Positions 1-9,153 are shown, numbered from the stretch's first letter. The stretch is 64,000 bases of DNA from Paenalcaligenes sp050487225 (GCF_050487225.1 NZ_JBKQGY010000001.1:1178001-1242000), one strand, 5' to 3'. Translations and numbers: made by a program. Notes: a model not told the origin generated them from the letters alone.

Positions 1-2
1 TG

Positions 3-407
3 CCGGATGATATGGGTGCCGATGCCAAACAACTACTGTTAGCCGAAGGCTTACCGGAAAGTGCCCCACCCTTTCTGAGTTTTTCTACCTACTCTACTGA
101 CGACATAGAAAGTCTGCGCGCATTTGGCGATATCCCTGCATCATTCTTCCCACTTGGGCAAACGGCCTATGGTGACCTGCTAGGCATAGATACTGACACC
201 AAAGAGATCGTCTACTTCAATCATGACAACAATAATCAGCGGGTTTTTATTAACACCAGCTTGGCACAATTTTTAGAATGCTTGTGCGTCTATCAGGAAC
301 ACCTGCATGCTGAAACGCAAACCTCCCCACTGAATGCCATTGAACAAGTCGACCCGCCCGCCGTACAACCAGACACTATGTGGCATACCGAGGCGCTATC
401 TGATTAA
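3..407 (+). CDS. SUKH-4 family immunity-type protein, 5' partial
   Basis: The reading frame is open to the left window edge, so the N-terminus is missing; the visible part begins in a LPDDM-like context. The C-terminal half (PLGQTAYGDLLGIDTDT, then VFINTSLAQFLECL) resembles the end of SUKH-4 (SMI1/KNR4 superfamily) proteins, which usually act as cytoplasmic immunity proteins for secreted nuclease or deaminase toxins. The toxin gene, if any, would lie outside the window. The next gene, 45 bp downstream, is a small membrane protein. Family assignment is by pattern recognition only. Confidence 0.6.
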   Translation, partial: PDDMGADAKQLLLAEGLPESAPPFLSFSTYSTDDIESLRAFGDIPASFFPLGQTAYGDLLGIDTDTKEIVYFNHDNNNQRVFINTSLAQFLECLCVYQEHLHAETQTSPLNAIEQVDPPAVQPDTMWHTEALSD

Positions 408-452
408 CAACTTAGAAATGCAGCCCTCTAACCAATACCATCACAACACACT

Positions 453-755
453 ATGCTCAAAATCGTGTTGAAGTTTATTCCCTACTTGGTAGCGCTACTC
501 TGTGGCCTGCTTATTATTCCTTGGGTACTAGGCGTGCCAGGCAATTTCACGCCTAGAACGCAGTTAGGGTGGACGACGGGATTAATTGCGATGGTCGTCT
601 ATTTAGTGCTATACCAAATCGCCAAATCCACCGCCAAGTTTTCCTCGCCCAACAAAACAAAACCAGGTACAAAAATAGATAGCTTATTGGTCATTGCCGC
701 CTGCTGCGTACTTCCTGTTATGGCATTTGCTGCAGTGCTTTTAGTGTGTGAGTAG
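453..755 (+). CDS. small membrane protein, unknown function
   Basis: A 100-residue protein with three hydrophobic stretches (about residues 5-27, 40-57 and 76-98) and a polar Lys-rich loop at 62-75. I do not recognise the family. It follows the SUKH-4-like gene on the same strand at 45 bp, so the two may be co-transcribed. It could be a second immunity or accessory membrane protein of a toxin locus, but nothing in the sequence proves that. Confidence 0.55.
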   Translation: MLKIVLKFIPYLVALLCGLLIIPWVLGVPGNFTPRTQLGWTTGLIAMVVYLVLYQIAKSTAKFSSPNKTKPGTKIDSLLVIAACCVLPVMAFAAVLLVCE

Positions 756-961
756 GCGCAGCGGCTTTTACTTATCCCCTTACAAGCACTCACACCCGCA
801 ACGAACCTCCGCTCATAACCACCCTACACATCTACGCTAGGTAAACAGCTCAGCTCCCACCATCGCCATTTGCGATAGCACGTTGACCGAATGGCGCTTT
901 ACCCCTCTGCCCCACCCTCGCAAAATAGATGCATAACTATTCATCTAGTCGAGGACACAAC

Positions 962-1717
962 ATGAAAACCTACCGCATTGGACAAGTCGTTCCCAGTTCT
1001 AACACCACCATGGAAACTGAAATTCCAGCTATGCTGCAAGCACGCTATGCTGAGTTTCCTGACGAGCGTTTTACTTTCCACTCATCGCGTATGCGCATGA
1101 TGAAAGTAACACCTGAAGAACTCAAAGCCATGGACATTGCCAGCGACCGCTGCGTGTTAGAGCTTAGCGATGCCCGCATGGATGTGATGGCCTACGCGTG
1201 CTTGGTTGCCATCATGGCTCAAGGTGATGGTTACCACCGCGTATCCCAAGAGCGTCTACAAAAAGTCGTTACCGACAACGGCGTGGATATTCCTGTGCTG
1301 AGTTCTGCGGGCGCCTTGGTTGAAACCTTGAAAGAATTCAACTTCAACAAAGTGTCCATCATCACCCCTTACATGAAACCCCTGACGCAGCGTGTAGCGG
1401 ACTACATCCGCGCGGAAGGCGTTGAAGTGCTAGACACCATCAGCCTAGAAGTTGCAGATAACCTGGAAGTTGGTTTGCTGAACCCTGAAAATCTGCTGGA
1501 ACACGTTAAACGCTTGGATTACAAAGATGCAGATGCCGTCGTGTTATCAGCTTGCGTACAAATGCCATCACTAGCAGCCATTCAACGTGCGCAAGATATG
1601 ATTGGCAAACCTGTACTGTCAGCCGCGGTATGTACGGTTTACCAAATGCTGAAAACACTAGGTCTGGAAACACGTGTACCTAATGCTGGCCACATTTTGT
1701 CTGGCGTTAAACCCTAA
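962..1717 (+). CDS. maiA: maleate cis-trans isomerase
   Basis: Cytoplasmic 251-residue enzyme of the Asp/Glu racemase superfamily that converts maleate to fumarate, for example at the end of nicotinate degradation. The two catalytic cysteines expected for the family are visible: Cys80 in MAYACLVA and Cys198 in LSACVQMPS. The N-terminal VVPSSNTTMETE segment is the substrate-binding signature. I use the ATG at 962, preceded by GAGGACACAAC, not the in-frame start 33 bases upstream. The following LysR gene on the same strand is a plausible regulator. No other nicotinate-pathway genes are in the window. Confidence 0.88.
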   Translation: MKTYRIGQVVPSSNTTMETEIPAMLQARYAEFPDERFTFHSSRMRMMKVTPEELKAMDIASDRCVLELSDARMDVMAYACLVAIMAQGDGYHRVSQERLQKVVTDNGVDIPVLSSAGALVETLKEFNFNKVSIITPYMKPLTQRVADYIRAEGVEVLDTISLEVADNLEVGLLNPENLLEHVKRLDYKDADAVVLSACVQMPSLAAIQRAQDMIGKPVLSAAVCTVYQMLKTLGLETRVPNAGHILSGVKP

Positions 1718-1760
1718 TCTCTGCCACTGAATACGGCGAAAAAACGCTATGATGTCATGC

Positions 1761-2660
1761 ATGAAACTGGACTTGCTGACATTAAAGCTATTCGTTCGTG
1801 TTTTAGAGGAAGGGACCATCAGTAAGGCGGCAGAGCTGGAACATATAGCCAGCGCCGCTGTTAGTCGCCGTCTTGCTGATCTTGAGCATCACCTAGATAC
1901 TCCCCTGCTTCATCGCACCAACAAAGGTATTAGCCCCACCCCTGCCGGGGTAGAGCTGTTGTACCGTGCGCGTGCGTTACTGAACAATGCTTATGATCTG
2001 GAAACGCGCTTACACGCCTACGCCAAGGGCCAACACGGCCAAGTACACATCATGGCGAACACCTCGGCGGTCACGCAATTTCTACCTGCTGTTCTGGGGA
2101 AATTTGCGCAGCAGTTTCCTCAAGTGCAATTGCAGCTAGAAGAAAAAAGTAGCCTGGATATTATCAATGCGCTGTCTGAAGGTAAAACCGAGATAGGCAT
2201 CTTCACACGCCTACCCTTTCAGGCCAGCATTGAAACTTTCACCTTTAGGCATGACGAGCTGGTAGCACTGGTGCCGCAATCGCACCCATTGGCTCAGTTC
2301 ACTGAAATAGACTTTATCCAAACGCTGGATTATGCCCATATTTCGCTGTTCGCCGGCACACACATTCATTATCAAATCAGTAAGATTGCGATGGAACACA
2401 ATCGTGCGTTGTCCATCCAAACCGAAGTGTCTGGCTACGATGCCATGTGCTTGCTGATTAATGCCGGTATAGGGATTGGAATTTTGCCGCGTGAAAGTAC
2501 GCAGATCTACCATATACCCAATACCCGCACCATTGCGTTACGCGATACTTGGCGCTCACGTGAGTTACTTGTAGGCGTACGTAAACAAAGTGAGCTATCG
2601 CCCAGCGCGGCCAGTCTTCTGGCGCTACTCTTAGCTGAAGCGCCCACTCAAGCGCAGTAA
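1761..2660 (+). CDS. LysR-family transcriptional regulator
   Basis: About 300 residues with an N-terminal LysR winged helix-turn-helix (LDLLTLKLFVRVLEEGTISKAA, residues about 2-60) and a C-terminal periplasmic-binding-protein-like effector domain from about residue 90. Several in-frame ATGs occur between 1749 and 1761; 1761 best fits the usual LysR N-terminus, and none has a strong ribosome binding site. It sits 43 bp after the maleate isomerase gene on the same strand. Most LysR genes are divergent from their target, so control of the isomerase is an inference from proximity. Confidence 0.85.
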   Translation: MKLDLLTLKLFVRVLEEGTISKAAELEHIASAAVSRRLADLEHHLDTPLLHRTNKGISPTPAGVELLYRARALLNNAYDLETRLHAYAKGQHGQVHIMANTSAVTQFLPAVLGKFAQQFPQVQLQLEEKSSLDIINALSEGKTEIGIFTRLPFQASIETFTFRHDELVALVPQSHPLAQFTEIDFIQTLDYAHISLFAGTHIHYQISKIAMEHNRALSIQTEVSGYDAMCLLINAGIGIGILPRESTQIYHIPNTRTIALRDTWRSRELLVGVRKQSELSPSAASLLALLLAEAPTQAQ

Positions 2661-2813
2661 CCTGACGCAGCAGCACGTCTTGTAAATAATTCCAACACCT
2701 TTGTTTCTTATCAACGATTAGTCACACCTTCAGCTTGTCCGCTTATTTCCTCAATACAACGGATCAATCTATACTGTAGGTATTGTTAAATAAATCATCG
2801 TTTTGGAGCGTAT

Positions 2814-3299
2814 ATGCAAGGCCACCCGGAAATCATCGCATGTTTGAATGAGCTGCTGCGTGGCGAGCTAGCTGCTCGCGATCAGTATTTTGTGCACTCT
2901 CGTCAGTACGAGGATCAGGGTTTCCTGAAGCTCTACGAGCGTATTAACCACGAAATGGAAGAAGAAACGCAACACGCCGATGCGATTTTGCGCCGTATTC
3001 TGTTCCTGGGTGGCAAAGCCGACATGCGCCCTCACGCTTTCACTCCTGGTGATACCGTAGAGCAGATGCTACAAAAGGATCTGGACACCGAATACAGCGT
3101 GCGTGACAACCTGAAAGCCGCCATGGCTCTGTGCGAAAGCCTAGGTGACTTCAACAGCCGCGACATTTTGTTGGCTCAATTGCGTGACACTGAAGAAGAC
3201 CACACCTACTGGTTGGAAAAACAACTGAACCTGATCAAGCAAGTAGGTTTGCAAAACTACCTGCAAGCCAAAATGGGAACAGATGACGCACAAGGCTAA
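2814..3299 (+). CDS. bfr: bacterioferritin
   Basis: Iron-storage 24-mer subunit of the usual length (161 residues), cytoplasmic. Ferroxidase ligands are present: Glu18, Glu51 with His54 (EETQHAD), Glu93, and Glu127 with His130 (EEDH). The position that normally supplies the haem ligand Met52 is Thr52 here; Met48 is four residues away, so haem binding is uncertain. A GGAGCG ribosome binding site precedes the ATG. Two hairpins and a T-rich tail follow the stop, so the gene appears to be a single transcription unit. Confidence 0.92.
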   Translation: MQGHPEIIACLNELLRGELAARDQYFVHSRQYEDQGFLKLYERINHEMEEETQHADAILRRILFLGGKADMRPHAFTPGDTVEQMLQKDLDTEYSVRDNLKAAMALCESLGDFNSRDILLAQLRDTEEDHTYWLEKQLNLIKQVGLQNYLQAKMGTDDAQG

Positions 3300-3308
3300 C
3301 TGCCACAT

Positions 3309-3379
3309 GGGGCTTGTATACCAAGCCCCTACGCGCTCACAGGCCACACCCACTTAAGTTGCGTGTGGCCTAGTTTTTT
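3309..3379 (+). terminator. double hairpin terminator of bfr
   Basis: A first hairpin (GGGGCTTG...CAAGCCCC, 3309-3329) is followed by a second, AGGCCACAC at 3341 pairing with GTGTGGCCT at 3363-3371, then TTTTTT at 3374-3379. The second hairpin overlaps the 3' end of the convergent methyltransferase gene. Confidence 0.75.
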
Positions 3380-4125
3380 GTCCCTTCCACACTAATGAGT
3401 TCGTCGCTGCTTTGTGGTGCACGACCATATTCGTAACCACCTGAAACCACGACGTTGACGAAGCCTGCCAGTTTCAGTGCCATGCTGATTTCGCTAGGAC
3501 TCCACCAACGCAATACAAACTCTTCCAACTCGGTGCGTTGTAACTGACCATTTTCCCATAGTTCGTAACGGTGTAGCTCTGTGCTGCGTTGATTGGCATA
3601 GTCCATGCTCAACGGCGTGCTAGCCAGTGTCACCATGCTGTGCTCACCCACCTGCCATTTGCGCAAAGATGGCTGGCTAGTGAAGATAGCTTGAGCCGCA
3701 TCCAGATCCAGCATCAATCTACCGCCTACATTCAATTGCTGGTAGAAGTTGCTCAACACGGTACATGCCGTCTCAAAAGAGTCTATAAGCTGAAACGTGC
3801 CTGCAGGGATAACGATGGCATCAAATCGCGGCTCAGACTGATAGCTGGCAAAATCACTCTGTACTAGCTCGGCTTGCAATTGATGTTCTTGCAATGCCAA
3901 ACGAGCCACCTCTAACATGTGCGGCGACGCATCGTAGCCCACCACCGTTTTATTCGCTCTCAACAAAGGAATAAGGAACCTGCCGTTACCTACACCAGGC
4001 TCCAAGATAGGGCCATTCACATCACGTAACCGCTCTAGGTAATATTCCACATCACCAAAAGACACGCCTACTGGTTTATCCGTTTCATAGACTAGCGTAG
4101 ACAACTGACCGTACTTGTTCTTCAT
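3370..4125 (-). CDS. class I SAM-dependent methyltransferase
   Basis: A 251-residue protein with motif I (GPILEPGVGNGRFLIPLL, residues about 38-55), an acidic residue after strand 2 (VVGYDAS), and motif IV region FDAIVIPAG. This is the Rossmann-type methyltransferase fold; the methyl acceptor is not evident. It is convergent with bfr and shares its terminator region. A product type such as methyltransferase domain 25/11 is likely; no operon partner shows its substrate. Confidence 0.8.
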   Translation of the reverse strand: MKNKYGQLSTLVYETDKPVGVSFGDVEYYLERLRDVNGPILEPGVGNGRFLIPLLRANKTVVGYDASPHMLEVARLALQEHQLQAELVQSDFASYQSEPRFDAIVIPAGTFQLIDSFETACTVLSNFYQQLNVGGRLMLDLDAAQAIFTSQPSLRKWQVGEHSMVTLASTPLSMDYANQRSTELHRYELWENGQLQRTELEEFVLRWWSPSEISMALKLAGFVNVVVSGGYEYGRAPQSSDELISVEGTKN

Positions 4126-4212
4126 TGTTTTTTACACCTAAAGCTCACGCCGACATCACTGCCGACGTGATCGCTACTTCATAGAAAGCGGGGATTATAT
4201 CCCTTCTGCGTT

Positions 4213-5352
4213 TTATCGCCCACGCATCAACGATCTGCCAATGAGCATGCGTTGGATATCGTTTGCCCCTTCGTAAATCTGCGATACCCGTACATCACGG
4301 TAGATTCTCTCTACAGCGTAGCTCTTGGTGTAACCACTACCACCATGAATTTGTATTGCGTCCGAACAGATTTTGGCGGCAGCCTCTGATGCAAACACTT
4401 TTGCCATGGAAGCCTCTGTTAAACATGGCCTACCGGCGTCTTTCAACTGAGCGGCTCGCCACACCATTAAGCGCGCCGCATCCAGCTGGATAGCCATATC
4501 AGCCAGACGAAAGTTCACGGCTTGATGTTCGATGATAGGTTTGCCAAAAGTGATACGTTCGCGTGCGTAAGCCGTGGCGGCATCAAGCGCAGCACGGGCC
4601 ATACCGACGGATTGTGCTGCAATCCCTATTCTGCCCTCTTCCAAATTCGACAATGCAATGCGATAACCATCACCTTCTTTACCTACTAAGGCATCTACAG
4701 GCACGCGGCAGTTCTCTAAGACTATCTGCGCCGTATCGGATGCGTTTTGGCCCATCTTTTCTTCAATGCTAGACACAATATAGCCAGGCGTAGAAGTAGG
4801 CACTAAAAAGCAGGAAATACCTTTTTTACCCGCAGCTTTATCTGTCACCGCAAAGACAATTGCCACATCGGCATTTTTCCCCGAGGTAATAAACTGCTTC
4901 ACGCCGTTCAATACCCAGCTATCACCTTCTTTGACTGCTGTAGTCAGCAGTGCCGAGGCATCTGAACCGGCTTGCGGTTCGGTCAAACAAAAGCAACCTA
5001 GTTTTTGTCCGCTGGCTAAAGGCCTGAGCCACGTTCTTTTTTGTTCGTCTGAACCATACTTATACGGTATGCCGCACACCAGCGAATTCTGTACAGACAC
5101 AATGGTAGAAGTAGAACCATCGCCCGCTGCTATTTCTTCTAACACCAGCACTAAGGTCATGTAGTCCATACCCGCACCGCCCAGCTCTTCAGGAATAGCT
5201 ACCCCAAATGCCCCTAATGCTCCTAATCCCTCCAGAGCAGATTTGGGAAACGTATGATCACGATCCCACTGTGCTGCAAACGGGGTGATTTTCTGGTGTA
5301 CAAACTCACGAATAGAATCTCGAACCATTTCATGTTCGGGCGTTAGAAGCAT
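4213..5352 (-). CDS. acyl-CoA dehydrogenase, short-chain type
   Basis: A 379-residue FAD enzyme of the usual length, with the N-terminal helical domain, FAD/substrate signature CLTEPQAGSDAS (about residues 122-133), and C-terminal signature QIHGGSGYTKSYAVERIYRD. The catalytic base region reads QIYEGANDIQ, keeping the Glu of the short-chain acyl-CoA dehydrogenases. It oxidises acyl-CoA to 2-enoyl-CoA and passes electrons to ETF. No fatty-acid operon surrounds it, so chain-length or branched-chain specificity cannot be fixed. Confidence 0.9.
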   Translation of the reverse strand: MLLTPEHEMVRDSIREFVHQKITPFAAQWDRDHTFPKSALEGLGALGAFGVAIPEELGGAGMDYMTLVLVLEEIAAGDGSTSTIVSVQNSLVCGIPYKYGSDEQKRTWLRPLASGQKLGCFCLTEPQAGSDASALLTTAVKEGDSWVLNGVKQFITSGKNADVAIVFAVTDKAAGKKGISCFLVPTSTPGYIVSSIEEKMGQNASDTAQIVLENCRVPVDALVGKEGDGYRIALSNLEEGRIGIAAQSVGMARAALDAATAYARERITFGKPIIEHQAVNFRLADMAIQLDAARLMVWRAAQLKDAGRPCLTEASMAKVFASEAAAKICSDAIQIHGGSGYTKSYAVERIYRDVRVSQIYEGANDIQRMLIGRSLMRGR

Positions 5353-5454
5353 AATTTAACCTTTACTCTGTATTCAAAATTAAAAAACACCGGCGCAATT
5401 TCTTGCTGAACAACGTCATAGTGTTGCATTAACAAAGTAACGAATCTAGCTAGT

Positions 5455-5580
5455 AGATACCACAAGGTTATCCACTGCTACTGTTGATAAGGTTGGGGAT
5501 ACCGTTTGCACAGCCAGCGGCAAGCCCCTATCCATAAGGCTTTTCACTAACCTGAGCAGTTTTTATACACATCTAAGACT
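5455..5580. repeat. degenerate intergenic repeat, copy 1
   Basis: This 330-bp intergenic stretch holds no gene. It contains GGTTATCCAC, ATAAGGTTGGGGAT and GAGCAGTTTTTATACA in the same order as a second intergenic region at 7303-7410 (TTATCCCC, ATAAGGTTGGGGAT, GAGCAATTTTTATACA). TTATCCAC is close to a DnaA box. The shared words point to a dispersed intergenic element. Confidence 0.45.
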
Positions 5581-5624
5581 GCTACCAGCGTTTCGCTTGG
5601 TAACACTTCAGGCACCTCCATAGA

Positions 5625-5660
5625 CAAAAAAAGAGGACAAGGAAATTTCTTCCTTGCCCT
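5625..5660 (-). terminator. intrinsic terminator after the YebE-like gene
   Basis: On the minus strand a stem of GAGG-CAAGGAA with TTCCTTG-CCTC (5632-5660, one bulge pair) is followed by seven T residues. It sits directly after the stop of the gene at 5684. Confidence 0.75.
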
Positions 5661-5683
5661 CACAGCCCGCCATGCACTCGTCG

Positions 5684-6373
5684 TTACGCGGTCACTTGCA
5701 AAGCGGTTTGCTCTAAATGCTCTTTCAACCCTGGTTCTAGTTGCAGTTGTTTGGATAATTCATCCAAATACGCTTTTTCCATAAATGAATCAGCTTCGGT
5801 GATTAATACACTGACCAAGTACACCTCGGCTTTTTCTTCAGGGGTAGTCGCTAACTTAGCAATCGCTGAAGGGTCTGCCGGGCCTTCCAACTGAGCCGTA
5901 ATCCATTGTTGCTCTGCTGCCCCTGCTGGTAATTTTGAAAACTCCGCATCTAATAATGCTTGCTCTTCTTGATTGATATGGCCATCAGCTTTAGCCGCAG
6001 AAATCATCGCTGCCAACACTAAACGGCTTTGATGCTCCAACACGGGAGCGGGCAACTGCGCAAACTGACTTGGTGTAGTTGGCGTTGATGCGGCAGCAGG
6101 CTGACCACCTTTTTGCTTCCAATCGCCATAGGCACGGTACGCTAATGCGCCAATAGCAGCCACACCACCATACATAGCCACTTTACCACCTACTTTTCTA
6201 AACTTCTTATTGCCCAATAGCAGCGCCAATGCACCGCCTGACAATGCACCGCCCGCAAAGCTCTTTACTGAGAAAGAATTAGAAGACGCCTCTTCATTCT
6301 TCGGGGTAGTGGCTGATTTGGTATAAGCCTGAGCGGATTGCATCAACTGCTGCAAAACATTCTGTAGCGACAT
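5684..6373 (-). CDS. YebE/DUF533-like inner-membrane protein with TerB domain
   Basis: A 229-residue protein. A Gly/Ala-rich hydrophobic segment (FAGGALSGGALALLLGN, about 38-54) and a second one (MYGGVAAIGALAYRAYG, about 68-84) resemble the DUF533/YebE N-terminus. The C-terminal 120 residues (LVLAAMISAAKADGHINQEE) form a TerB-like helical metal-binding domain with the conserved AAKADGHI motif. The exact role of the family is not established. A terminator follows; the gene stands alone. Confidence 0.8.
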   Translation of the reverse strand: MSLQNVLQQLMQSAQAYTKSATTPKNEEASSNSFSVKSFAGGALSGGALALLLGNKKFRKVGGKVAMYGGVAAIGALAYRAYGDWKQKGGQPAAASTPTTPSQFAQLPAPVLEHQSRLVLAAMISAAKADGHINQEEQALLDAEFSKLPAGAAEQQWITAQLEGPADPSAIAKLATTPEEKAEVYLVSVLITEADSFMEKAYLDELSKQLQLEPGLKEHLEQTALQVTA

Positions 6374-6556
6374 GAGGCTTGTACTCCAAAAAAATCGTAA
6401 GAAGTAGTTGGATAAACATTGCTAACTTTAGTTCAACCAGCACTCGTCATTTCTACGTGTTGAGTCCTAGTGATTTTAAGACTTAGGCCCGGTTACGCTA
6501 TGATCGATGCTAGGCTTTAACAAGACTCCCACATCAATAAATACCAAGAGACAAGC

Positions 6557-7306
6557 ATGCACACACGTTTAGAACGCAGCATTATTGTGACCGGAGGCTC
6601 ACGTGGTATTGGCGCAGAAATCGTTAAGCTCTGCACGCAAGCAGGCTATGACGTGTGCTTCACGTACAAACAACACAGTGATAAGGCCGCTGTCTTAATA
6701 GAGCACTGCCACGCTCACGCCGGCAAAGCTGTTGCCATACAAGTCGATAGCAATGAGCCTAAAGGTATGGCGCGTGTATTTCAGAGCGCGCAGCAGCTTT
6801 CCCCCTTGTATGGGTTAGTCAACAATGTAGGGATCACGAGCCACATACAGCCCTTCCATCTCACTGATGAGGCCACACTACGTCATGTGTTTGATGTGAA
6901 CGTCATCAGCACCATGTTGATGAGCCAACACGCTATACGCTACTGGCTACAGCATCAGTTGGCCGGCACTATTGTGAATATTTCGTCCATTGCCGCCAAA
7001 ACCGGATCGCCGAACGAGTATGTGCACTACGCCGCATCCAAAGCAGCCATTGAGACCTTCACGGTAGGGTTGGCTAAAGAAGTTGCTACACAAAGCATCC
7101 GCGTGAACGCCGTTTCACCCGGTATTACCCATACGGATATTCATGCCTTATCCGGTGAGCCAGATAGAGCGCATCGGCTTGCTTCTAGAATACCTATGCA
7201 GCGTGCCGCCCAAGCCTCTGAGATCGCTGAAGCGGTATTGTGGCTGCTATTGCCCGCATCGTCGTATGTGACGGGGGCGGTGATTCCGGTGGCGGGTGGG
7301 TTATAA
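6557..7306 (+). CDS. SDR-family 3-oxoacyl-ACP reductase-like oxidoreductase
   Basis: A 249-residue short-chain dehydrogenase with the NAD(P) motif TGGSRGIG (residues about 12-19), NNVG at about 90, a catalytic Ser in VNISSIAA and the YAASK Tyr/Lys pair. The overall pattern is that of FabG-like reductases reducing a keto group with NADPH. It is monocistronic with no fatty-acid synthesis genes near it, so it is probably an accessory FabG homologue with an unknown substrate. Confidence 0.85.
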   Translation: MHTRLERSIIVTGGSRGIGAEIVKLCTQAGYDVCFTYKQHSDKAAVLIEHCHAHAGKAVAIQVDSNEPKGMARVFQSAQQLSPLYGLVNNVGITSHIQPFHLTDEATLRHVFDVNVISTMLMSQHAIRYWLQHQLAGTIVNISSIAAKTGSPNEYVHYAASKAAIETFTVGLAKEVATQSIRVNAVSPGITHTDIHALSGEPDRAHRLASRIPMQRAAQASEIAEAVLWLLLPASSYVTGAVIPVAGGL

Positions 7307-7410
7307 GTATTTATCCCCATAAACTGTGCATAAGGTTGGGGATTGTTGGGTAACAGCTTGCTGCGACCCAACAGATACGTGCCCCTTAGGTACATGGAGC
7401 AATTTTTATA
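7303..7410. repeat. degenerate intergenic repeat, copy 2
   Basis: This lies between two convergent genes and shares ATAAGGTTGGGGAT and GAGCAATTTTTATACA-like words, in order, with 5455-5580. ATCCCCA and TGGGGAT also form a short inverted repeat here. Confidence 0.45.
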
Positions 7411-7431
7411 CAGCTACACGTTACGCATTCA

Positions 7432-8202
7432 TCATGCCTTCGCACGGCAACAAAACAGGGCCGTTGACATGGTGAAGCTCCCCTCTTCCTCGTAGAACAA
7501 GGCCTCGTGCACTTGTTTAGGAGCCCCTTGCTGTAAGGCACGTATGGCTTGCACATTCAGTTCTGGCGTACGCATACGAGTCACCCAACTGCTGAACTCT
7601 AAACGCACTGGCCATGCTTGCTTGTCTTGCACCTCAAAGCCAGCATCTGCCAACATACGTCGCCATTCTGTTTCTGCGTAATCACGCACGTGCGAGGTGT
7701 CGCGCAGCACCTCAATGGTCTGGAAGTGTGTATCCACTAATGGGTTTTCGTAACCCAATACATCAATCACTAGCAGTACACCACCAGGTTTCAGAACGCG
7801 TCTAGCTTCGGACAACGCTGCGGGTACATCTCCCCAATGATGCGCACTGTAACGTGTGGCCACCACATCAAACGAAGCATCGGCAAAGGGTAAACGCTCT
7901 ACCAAGGTTTGTAAGGTTTCAATGTTATTGAAGTTTCGCTGCTTTGCAGCCTCTGCTACGACTTCCAACATACTGGGGGAAGCATCAGCCGCCACCACTT
8001 TAGAGAGCACAGGAGCCAACGCAAAACTCAAATGCCCTGCTCCACAGCCCAGATCCAACCCCACGCTAGAGGCTGGCATATGTTGTGCTACATACGCAGC
8101 GGCGGTTTTCAGATCGTCGCCTTGTGCATGTACGGCACTACTCAAGTAAGCACTAGCCTGCGAGTCGAACTGGTTAACGACAGATTCACTATGGGTACGC
8201 AT
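7432..8202 (-). CDS. UbiE-like class I SAM-dependent methyltransferase
   Basis: About 256 residues. Motif I is GLDLGCGAGHLSFAL, the acidic residue after strand 2 is in VAADASPSML, and a post-II block reads LPFADASFDVVATRYSAHHW. ARRVLKPGGVLLVIDV is typical of the Methyltransf_11/UbiE group. I prefer the ATG at 8202, which lies 7 nt after GGAGA, over the ATG six bases upstream. The substrate is unknown, and there is no operon partner. Confidence 0.85.
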   Translation of the reverse strand: MRTHSESVVNQFDSQASAYLSSAVHAQGDDLKTAAAYVAQHMPASSVGLDLGCGAGHLSFALAPVLSKVVAADASPSMLEVVAEAAKQRNFNNIETLQTLVERLPFADASFDVVATRYSAHHWGDVPAALSEARRVLKPGGVLLVIDVLGYENPLVDTHFQTIEVLRDTSHVRDYAETEWRRMLADAGFEVQDKQAWPVRLEFSSWVTRMRTPELNVQAIRALQQGAPKQVHEALFYEEEGSFTMSTALFCCRAKA

Positions 8203-8371
8203 ATTCATTCTCCTGATAAACAGTGTCTACCCTAACAGCTCTGTAAACCAGTACAAGACCATTGCTGATACTGGTATAAAAAACACCTGTAAAGCCTTTA
8301 TCAGTTTTCGCCCTAGCCGTAGTACCACGGGGTACACTCTCGCTGTTTATATCGGTATTTTCTTGGAGAGT

Positions 8372-8719
8372 ATGGCGATGTATGAGAAAAAAGGGAGCCC
8401 TCTTTTAACCAGAAAGGACTTTCTAAAACGCATGTTCTTGCACACACTTGCTGCGCTGCTATTAATTTTCTTAGTGTTTATATTTGGCGTATTAGGGCAA
8501 GTAGCTGTAGAAGATATCTCACTACACGACGCTTTTCTGAATACTGCGCTTTTACTTGGCGGTATAGGTACGCACAGCATGCCCCAGAGCATTGCAGGAA
8601 AGCTATTTATTGCCGTTTACGGCTTTATCACCGGGTTACTTTTCCTTGCTTCTATAGGTGTGATTCTAGCCCCAGTGGCGCATAGAATTATGCATAAATT
8701 TCATCTAGATGAAGATTAA
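8372..8719 (+). CDS. small membrane protein with ion-channel-like pore segment
   Basis: About 115 residues: a cationic N-terminus, a transmembrane helix (LAALLLIFLVFIFGVLG), a re-entrant-like segment (ALLLGGIGTHSMPQS) and a second helix (LFIAVYGFITGLLFLASIGVILAPV). The TM-P-loop-TM layout resembles minimal two-TM channels, but the selectivity filter is not a canonical TVGYG. The start at 8372 or 8378 follows TTGGAGAGT. Function unproven. Confidence 0.55.
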   Translation: MAMYEKKGSPLLTRKDFLKRMFLHTLAALLLIFLVFIFGVLGQVAVEDISLHDAFLNTALLLGGIGTHSMPQSIAGKLFIAVYGFITGLLFLASIGVILAPVAHRIMHKFHLDED

Positions 8720-8796
8720 GACGCCTCTGCAGTCGCTGCGCGTCATTTTAATTTTCATTTAAGAATCACTTTTACTCTACTCTTCAGGATCCCACT

Positions 8797-9153
8797 ATGA
8801 ATGCGCAATTCAGCCCTTTGCAATTAAAGTCCGAACTCACCATCACAGAAATCATTGGCCACGGCATTATCTGGATCTTGCTGAGTATTGTGACTTTTGG
8901 CTTGGCACTGTTTGTGTTTCCCTACTACATGCAGAAATTCATTATTAGCCAAACCTATGCGTATGATCAGCAAGGCAATTGCGTGGGTAGATTGGTCTGC
9001 ACCATCGATCTAGCCAGCATTATTGGCAATATTGTGTTGTGGGCCATCATTAGTGTACTGACACTGGGCTTAGGCTATTTGATTTTCATGTACAAAATCA
9101 ATGCACACTGCATGAGCCACACCAAACTGGTGGATAGCAATCTGGTGCGTTAA
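8797..9153 (+). CDS. two-TM membrane protein (DUF6693-like)
   Basis: A 118-residue protein with two long hydrophobic helices (about 23-45 and 73-97) separated by a polar loop QTYAYDQQGNCVGRL. It resembles small YjgN/DUF6693-type membrane proteins. It lies 77 bp after the channel-like gene on the same strand. I cannot assign a function. Confidence 0.6.
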   Translation: MNAQFSPLQLKSELTITEIIGHGIIWILLSIVTFGLALFVFPYYMQKFIISQTYAYDQQGNCVGRLVCTIDLASIIGNIVLWAIISVLTLGLGYLIFMYKINAHCMSHTKLVDSNLVR

